From JAAXIE01 sp965204245 (lineage in GTDB: Bacteria > Chloroflexota > Dehalococcoidia > Lucifugimonadales > JAAXIE01), in the NCBI GenBank assembly GCA_965204245.1, contig CBDBED010000001.1:620001-684000 (forward strand): a DNA stretch of 64,000 nt. Direction: 5' to 3'. The translations under genes were made by a program, and so were the position numbers. This document shows, piece by piece, positions 59,278 to 64,000 of the stretch (its first letter is position 1; each line of letters begins with the position of its first letter). The notes under the pieces are model-generated. The model was not told where the DNA came from, did not search any database, and saw nothing but the letters and a program-made list of their open reading frames with translations.

Positions 59278-59860
59278 GCCTCCGCGGTTCCTGGGGCTGG
59301 GGGCAGAGCCTGCGCGAGTGCGGGTACGACGTATGGCGGCGGGATCCAGCATTGCCCCAGCGGCCGTGGAAATCGTGACCCATATATTGCAGTCGGCGGG
59401 AACGTCCACCACTGCTACGTTGCGCACTTCCAACGATCCCAATACGGGAGGCCCCCTCATCGACATCACCGGGGAGGACTCGGGACTTCTGATTGGTCGG
59501 AAGGGGGAGACTCTTAGGGCTTTGCAGTTCATCGTCAACCTGATGGTGCGAAATCGAGCGGGTGAGATGAACTCCCGGGTAGTGCTGGACATTGAGAAGT
59601 ACCGCGAGCGGCGAAACGAGTCCCTGCGAGCCATGGCCGTGCGAGTCGCGGAACGGGTGGTTGCGAGCGGTAAGGGGATAGCGTTGGAGCCGATGTCGGC
59701 TGCGGAGAGGCGAGTGGTACACATGGCGCTGGCGGACCACCCCCGGGTCACAACACAAAGCGCAGGCTCCGGCGAGGAGCGCAAGGTGACCGTCATGCCT
59801 AAAGGTGGCAGCGGGCAGGGGCCGTCCCGTGGTGGGCGAAACCGAGATGAGGATGATTAG
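59159..59860 (+). CDS. jag: Jag/SpoIIIJ-associated RNA-binding protein
   Basis: The 233-residue protein has a Jag_N domain (VEEARELGLKELGVDLEEAEIEILSHGKPPRFLGLGAEPARVRVR), a KH-like domain (GLLIGRKGETLRALQFIVNLMVRNRAGE) and an R3H domain (RESLRAMAVRVAERVV...PMSAAERRVVHMALADHPRVTTQSAG). It binds RNA in cell wall or membrane-insertion control. Start ATG 59159 (MEATEVIMSART) or GTG 59150 lies within yidC, giving 119-128 bases of overlap in different frames. Confidence 0.88.
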   Translation: MEATEVIMSARTVEEARELGLKELGVDLEEAEIEILSHGKPPRFLGLGAEPARVRVRRMAAGSSIAPAAVEIVTHILQSAGTSTTATLRTSNDPNTGGPLIDITGEDSGLLIGRKGETLRALQFIVNLMVRNRAGEMNSRVVLDIEKYRERRNESLRAMAVRVAERVVASGKGIALEPMSAAERRVVHMALADHPRVTTQSAGSGEERKVTVMPKGGSGQGPSRGGRNRDEDD

Positions 59861-59879
59861 CCCAGCATTGACCCCGGCA

Positions 59880-59908
59880 TTGACCGTGGCGCAGGCCAGT
59901 CATATTAT
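59880..59908 (+). promoter_or_regulatory. Promoter for purF-purM-purH
   Basis: TTGACC (59880-59885), 17 bases, TATTAT (59903-59908). The expected start site is about 59914-59915, exactly at a GTG in frame with purF. The ATG at 59966 would instead have a leader of about 50 bases with GGGGGA. Confidence 0.6.
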
Positions 59909-59965
59909 TCCGAGGTGAAGCTGGTGGCCGGTCGGGCACAGCCTTGCCAACATGGGGGACCGCAA

Positions 59966-61408
59966 ATGACTCCCAGCAAGGTAGAGGACCACCCCAAGGA
60001 CGAATGTGGGGTTGTGGCCGTTTACTCGCCGAAAGGGGAGGCCAGCCACATTGCATATACCGGGCTTTACTCACTTCAGCACCGAGGCCAAGAGAGTGCG
60101 GGCATCGCCGTGTCAGACGGTGAGACGGTTCGCCTGCACAGCGATATGGGCTTGGTGACGCAAGTCTTTCGCAACGGCGAACTCAAGGCGCTCTCCGGGT
60201 CCATGGCAATCGGACACACCCGGTATTCCACTACCGGCTCCAACCAGCAGTGCAACGTACAACCCTTTTTGGTGGATGGCCTCAACGGACGTTTGGCCTT
60301 GGGCCATAACGGCAATATCGTCGACCCTCTTGCTCTACAACAGAGGATCACCAAGCAATGGGGATGCGAGTTCACATCCACGACCGACTCGGAGCCTATC
60401 GCATATCTGCTAGCGAACGCACCCGGGGCCACATGGGAAGAACGGGCTGGTTACTGCATGCGAACCCTGCAGGGGGCATACTCGGCAGTAAGCCTCTCCA
60501 GTGATGCGGTGATGGGATTCCGGGACCCCTTAGGCGTCCGGCCCCTGTGTCTGGGTGAACTGGACGGCGGATGGGTCATGGCGTCGGAGACATGCGCCCT
60601 AGACCATCTGGGAGCCACCTTCCTGCGTGAGCTGGAGCCAGGTGAGATGGTGGTGATCGACCAAGAGGGTCTCCGTTCCACTATCTGCACACCGGAGCAG
60701 ACCAATCGGGCGTTGTGCATATTCGAATATATCTACTTGGCCCGCCCGGACAGCATGCTGAGCAACAGGCTGGTCTACTCGACACGCAGCGACATGGGAG
60801 CACGCTTGGCCCAGGAGCACCCTGCCGATGCCGATGTGGTCATTGGAGTACCTGATTCCGCGACGGCTGCTGCGGTCGGATACGCGCAAGCTTCCGGTAT
60901 TCCCTATAGTGACGGGCTGGTGAAGAACCGTTACGTGGGACGCACGTTCATGGAGCCCGACCAGAAATCGCGGGACTCGGGGGTGCGTCTCAAGTTCAAC
61001 CCTCTGCCGGAAGTGGTGCGGAACAAGCGGGTGGTGCTGGTGGACGACAGCATCGTGCGGGGCACGACTACGCCGCATCTTGTAGCCTTGGTGCGACGAG
61101 CCGGGGCTGCTGAGGTGCATGTGCGGGTCTGCTCGCCGCCTATCCAGTGGCCCTGCTATCTGGGAGTGGACATGAGCACACGGGAGGAGCTCATTGCCTC
61201 CCACAAGTCTGTCGAGGAGATACGCAGGTTCATTGAGGCCGACAGCTTGGGCTACCTCAGCATAGGGGGGTTGCTGGAGGTGGTGGACGGGGTGAAGGGT
61301 GGATATTGTGATGCGTGCTTCACTGGCTACTACCCCGTACCAGTGCAGCTAGAGTTGACGGATAAACTGGTGCTGGAGACCGCCAAGAACGCGGCGGACC
61401 AGCGCTAA
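59966..61408 (+). CDS. purF: Amidophosphoribosyltransferase
   Basis: The 480-residue PurF makes phosphoribosylamine from PRPP and glutamine, the first step of purine synthesis. A 15-residue propeptide precedes the catalytic Cys in KDECGVVAVY, followed by HRGQESAGIAV, HTRYSTTG, and the PRPP site VVLVDDSIVRGTT. Cys in CIFEYIY, PCYLGVD and the CDAC near the C-terminus match the 4Fe-4S ligands of B. subtilis PurF. An in-frame GTG at 59915 could extend it by 17 residues. Confidence 0.95.
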   Translation: MTPSKVEDHPKDECGVVAVYSPKGEASHIAYTGLYSLQHRGQESAGIAVSDGETVRLHSDMGLVTQVFRNGELKALSGSMAIGHTRYSTTGSNQQCNVQPFLVDGLNGRLALGHNGNIVDPLALQQRITKQWGCEFTSTTDSEPIAYLLANAPGATWEERAGYCMRTLQGAYSAVSLSSDAVMGFRDPLGVRPLCLGELDGGWVMASETCALDHLGATFLRELEPGEMVVIDQEGLRSTICTPEQTNRALCIFEYIYLARPDSMLSNRLVYSTRSDMGARLAQEHPADADVVIGVPDSATAAAVGYAQASGIPYSDGLVKNRYVGRTFMEPDQKSRDSGVRLKFNPLPEVVRNKRVVLVDDSIVRGTTTPHLVALVRRAGAAEVHVRVCSPPIQWPCYLGVDMSTREELIASHKSVEEIRRFIEADSLGYLSIGGLLEVVDGVKGGYCDACFTGYYPVPVQLELTDKLVLETAKNAADQR

Positions 61409-61416
61409 ACCTGCGG

Positions 61417-62454
61417 ATGAGGCAACCCTTGACCCCAGACGGCGACAACTACTTTGCCGCGGGTGTCGACGTACCCGGCTTGGAGCGGCTGAAGCAGCGC
61501 ATCAAAGGCTACAGTGCTGAAACGCAGCAGTCTATCCCGCTACAAGCTGCCCGTGGTTTTGCCGGTCTGTACCCGCTGACCGGGTACCGGGAACCGGTGC
61601 TGGTGGCCAGCACCGACGGCGTTGGCACCAAAATCAAGGTGGCTTCTGCGTTGGGGCAATGGGAGTCGGTGGGGGCCGACTTGGTGGTCCTGAACGTGAA
61701 CGACGTCCTGACTTGGGGTGCGCGTCCACTGTTTTTCCTCGACTATCTTGCCGTGGGAGAACTGGATACCGATGCCTTGGAGTCATTGGTGAAGGGCATG
61801 GCATCGGGGTGCAAGCAGGTGGGATGCGCCCTCATCGGGGGCGAGACAGCACAGATGCCGGGTGTCTATGCCGGTGGAGACATGGATATGGCGGGGTTTC
61901 TGGTGGGAGCGGTGGAGAAGGACGAGGTGTTGGATAGCTCAAGGGTGAGCGCGGGGGATGCAATTGTGGGTGTGCCTTCGAGCGGTCTGCATACCAACGG
62001 GTTTTCTCTAGTGCGCCGGGTATTCGGGCTGGATGGGGATACCGCGCCGTTGTGGCAGCATTACGACGAACTGGGGCGCACCCTAGGGGAGGAGCTTCTA
62101 GTCCCTCACCGCAGCTACTATCCGTTGCTGGAACCGGTGCTGCCATTGGTGAAGACGATGTCGCACATAACGGGCGGGGGGCTGCCGGGGAAGCTGCCGC
62201 TGGTCCTGCCGGACGGAATGGCGGCCAAGATGGACAGGAGCGCATGGGAGCGGCCGGCCATATTTGAGCTGATACAACGGTCGGGTAACGTGGATACGGG
62301 GGAGATGTATCGCGTGTTCAATATGGGGATGGGGATGTGCATGGTGTGCTCGCCGGAGAACGTGGCAGCCGTGGCGGGCGCTGTATCTGATGCCCGCATT
62401 GTGGGAGAAGTGATTGCCCAAAGAGACGGACAGCGACTGTACCTAGACGGATAG
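61417..62454 (+). CDS. purM: Phosphoribosylformylglycinamidine cyclo-ligase
   Basis: The 345-residue PurM closes the imidazole ring to AIR. GDNYFAAGVDVPGLERLKQRI, VASTDGVGTKIKVA (ATP site), DLVVLNVNDVLTWGARPLFFLDYLA, GGETAQMPGVY and HITGGGLPGKLPLVLP are the family motifs. It starts 9 bp after purF, and purH follows 10 bp later, so the three form one operon. Confidence 0.95.
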   Translation: MRQPLTPDGDNYFAAGVDVPGLERLKQRIKGYSAETQQSIPLQAARGFAGLYPLTGYREPVLVASTDGVGTKIKVASALGQWESVGADLVVLNVNDVLTWGARPLFFLDYLAVGELDTDALESLVKGMASGCKQVGCALIGGETAQMPGVYAGGDMDMAGFLVGAVEKDEVLDSSRVSAGDAIVGVPSSGLHTNGFSLVRRVFGLDGDTAPLWQHYDELGRTLGEELLVPHRSYYPLLEPVLPLVKTMSHITGGGLPGKLPLVLPDGMAAKMDRSAWERPAIFELIQRSGNVDTGEMYRVFNMGMGMCMVCSPENVAAVAGAVSDARIVGEVIAQRDGQRLYLDG

Positions 62455-62463
62455 AGAGGACCG

Positions 62464-63987
62464 ATGAAGGCGCTGATAAGCGTTTACGACAAGACCGGGA
62501 TAGCTCCGCTGGCACGTTCGCTGGTCGACATGGGTGTGGAACTCATCAGCACGGGAGGCACCTTCAGGGCCATAGAGGCGGCCGGTCTTCCGGTGGCGCA
62601 GGTCTCGGACTATACGGGCTTTCCAGAGGTGATGGAGGGGCGGGTCAAGACCTTGCATCCCTCTATTCATGGGGGACTGCTGGCCCGCCGGGACAAGCCG
62701 GACCACATGGAGCAACTTCAGGAACAGGGCTTCGACACGATAGACATGGTGGTGGTCAATTTGTATCCGTTCCTTGAGGTGGTGACCAAGCCGGATATTA
62801 CTTTGGATGAGGCCCTAGAGAACATCGATATCGGCGGGCCAACAATGTTGAGGGCCGCTGCGAAGAACCACCAATGGGTGACGGTGGTGGTGGACCCGGA
62901 TGACTACGAGTGGGTCGCAGCCAGTCTGGCGGAGGGCGGGCCTTCGGCGGAGCAGCGACGCTCTCTAGCACAGAAGGCGTTTCAGCACGTCTCGTTCTAT
63001 GATTCGGCTGTGGCGACGTACTTGTTACAGGAGACCTCGGATGAACCCCCGGAGACGCTGGGACTGGCTTTCCAGAGGGTGTCGACGCTGAGGTACGGGG
63101 AAAACCCTCATCAGAAGGGTGCGCTTTATGCACCTGCTCTGCCTTCGGCTACGGGAGTGTGTCAAGCGGAACAGTTGCATGGGCGGGAGTTGTCGTTCAA
63201 CAACTACATGGATGCGGACGCTGCGTGGCGGACGGTGAAGGATTTTGCAGAGCAAGCGGTGGTGGTCATCAAGCATGCCAACCCTTGCGGGCTTGCTTGT
63301 GACCCGGATATGGCGCAGGCGTATTTGAAAGCCTATGACGGGGACCCGGTGTCGGCATTTGGTGGGATCGTGGGGTTCAATCGCATTGTGACGGCGGCGA
63401 CGGCTGAAGCGATGGCGCCGATATTCTATGAGGTGGTAGTGGCCCCGGGGTACGAGCCTGAGGCGTTGGAGATACTGCGGCAGAAGCGTAATCTGCGCAT
63501 TCTGGCGGTACCTGAAGGCCGTTCGGGAAACGTTTTTGATATACGGCCCCTATCGGGGGGATTGCTGGTGCAGACGGGGGATGTGCTGGAGGAGGACTCT
63601 TCGGACTGGCAGACGGTCACGCAACGTGTGCCGACGGAACAGGAGAGACGGGACTTGGCCTTCGCGTGGCGGGCGGTGAAGCACGTCAAGTCGAATGCTA
63701 TTTTGCTGGCCAAGGACGGGACCATGGTGGGTATGGGAGCGGGCCAGCCCAACAGGGTCACGAGCGTTCATCTTGCGCTGCGGGCTGCTGGCGGCAAGGG
63801 GCCGGGATCGGTACTGGCGTCGGATGCCTTTTTTCCCTTTCCCGACGGGCTTGAGTTGGCAGCCGAAGGTGGAGTCACTGCTGTTGTGCAGCCGGGGGGC
63901 TCGATACGGGACCAAGAGGTGATCGACGCTGCCAACCAAGCGGGTGTTGCCATGCTGACCACTGGCGTGCGCCACTTCCGTCACTAG
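62464..63987 (+). CDS. purH: Bifunctional AICAR formyltransferase/IMP cyclohydrolase
   Basis: The 507-residue PurH does the last two steps of IMP synthesis. The N-terminal IMP cyclohydrolase has ISVYDKTGIAPLARSL, LISTGGTFRAIEAAGL, TGFPEVMEGRVKTLHPSIHGGLL, and IDIGGPTMLRAAAKNH. The formyltransferase part has LRYGENPHQKGALY, LSFNNYMDADAAWRTV, VVIKHANPCGLA and the C-terminal SDAFFPFPDGLELAAEGGVTAVVQPGGSIRDQEVI. It is complete. It ends 13 bases before the window end. Confidence 0.96.
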   Translation: MKALISVYDKTGIAPLARSLVDMGVELISTGGTFRAIEAAGLPVAQVSDYTGFPEVMEGRVKTLHPSIHGGLLARRDKPDHMEQLQEQGFDTIDMVVVNLYPFLEVVTKPDITLDEALENIDIGGPTMLRAAAKNHQWVTVVVDPDDYEWVAASLAEGGPSAEQRRSLAQKAFQHVSFYDSAVATYLLQETSDEPPETLGLAFQRVSTLRYGENPHQKGALYAPALPSATGVCQAEQLHGRELSFNNYMDADAAWRTVKDFAEQAVVVIKHANPCGLACDPDMAQAYLKAYDGDPVSAFGGIVGFNRIVTAATAEAMAPIFYEVVVAPGYEPEALEILRQKRNLRILAVPEGRSGNVFDIRPLSGGLLVQTGDVLEEDSSDWQTVTQRVPTEQERRDLAFAWRAVKHVKSNAILLAKDGTMVGMGAGQPNRVTSVHLALRAAGGKGPGSVLASDAFFPFPDGLELAAEGGVTAVVQPGGSIRDQEVIDAANQAGVAMLTTGVRHFRH

Positions 63988-64000
63988 GCGTCAGCCGGCA

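Overview
The window looks like a free-living marine or sponge-associated bacterium of the Chloroflexota, probably SAR202/Dehalococcoidia-like. This is an inference from gene content: xanthine-dehydrogenase-family subunits, luciferase-like F420/FMN oxidoreductases, many SDR, enoyl-CoA and CoA-transferase genes, a questin-oxidase-like gene, and lipoproteins with type II signal peptides. DNA is GC-rich, and ATG, GTG and TTG starts are all common. No ribosomal RNA or clear prophage is present.

Layout. 1-3.3 kb: end of a molybdopterin hydroxylase large subunit, a PncC/CinA-type gene, an intergenic repeat and a MetF-like reductase. 3.6-7.1 kb: a 14-repeat RCC1-type lipoprotein, then a FrnE/DsbA-like thiol oxidoreductase interrupted by an in-frame UGA (probable selenocysteine) convergent with a thioredoxin-reductase-like flavoprotein. 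7.3-11.6 kb: an ABC exporter of the MacB/LolCDE type. 11.7-21.1 kb: small enzymes, a second probable selenoprotein (deiodinase-like), a TolB-like lipoprotein, cmk-plsC-MFS, an NrtS-like protein and the FAD and 2Fe-2S subunits of a CoxMS-type hydroxylase. 21.1-22.6 kb: a 1.5-kb non-coding block packed with palindromic and tandem repeats. 22.6-37.2 kb: catabolic and accessory genes (a frameshifted TtuC/DmlA-like dehydrogenase, paired VOC proteins, CoA transferase A/B, SDRs, hydrolases, enoyl-CoA hydratase, class V aminotransferase, Ldh2-type dehydrogenase, a putative toxin-antitoxin pair, a methyltransferase). 37.3-42.5 kb: acetyl-CoA synthetase and a 1055-residue repeat lipoprotein with a zinc-protease motif. 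42.6-64 kb: mostly housekeeping (pcrA-like helicase, relA/spoT, rpsT, lexA, prfA, prmC, three tRNAs, tlyA, rpmH-rnpA-yidD-yidC-jag, purF-purM-purH).

How the genes fit together. The two UGA-containing genes both have a U-x-x-C redox motif, a stem-loop at the right distance downstream, and clear coding potential on both sides of the UGA. They lie 8 kb apart with a thioredoxin-reductase-like gene beside the first. With two desulforedoxin-like mini-proteins near 49.5 kb they suggest substantial thiol/metal redox chemistry. No selA/B/C/D gene is visible here. The rpmH-to-jag cluster makes ribosomal protein L34, RNase P protein and the membrane-insertion machinery, and jag overprints the 3' end of yidC. 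RelA and LexA handle stringent and SOS responses.

The most unusual non-coding signal is a repeat with a fixed core (two 9-base boxes TCGTAGCTG/TCGTATCTG, 12 bases apart) flanked by inverted 'words' that differ between loci but recur within each locus. It occurs near 2.2 kb and twice near 21.5 kb. Several genes also have a -10 box only 6-7 bases before the start codon, suggesting leaderless mRNAs.
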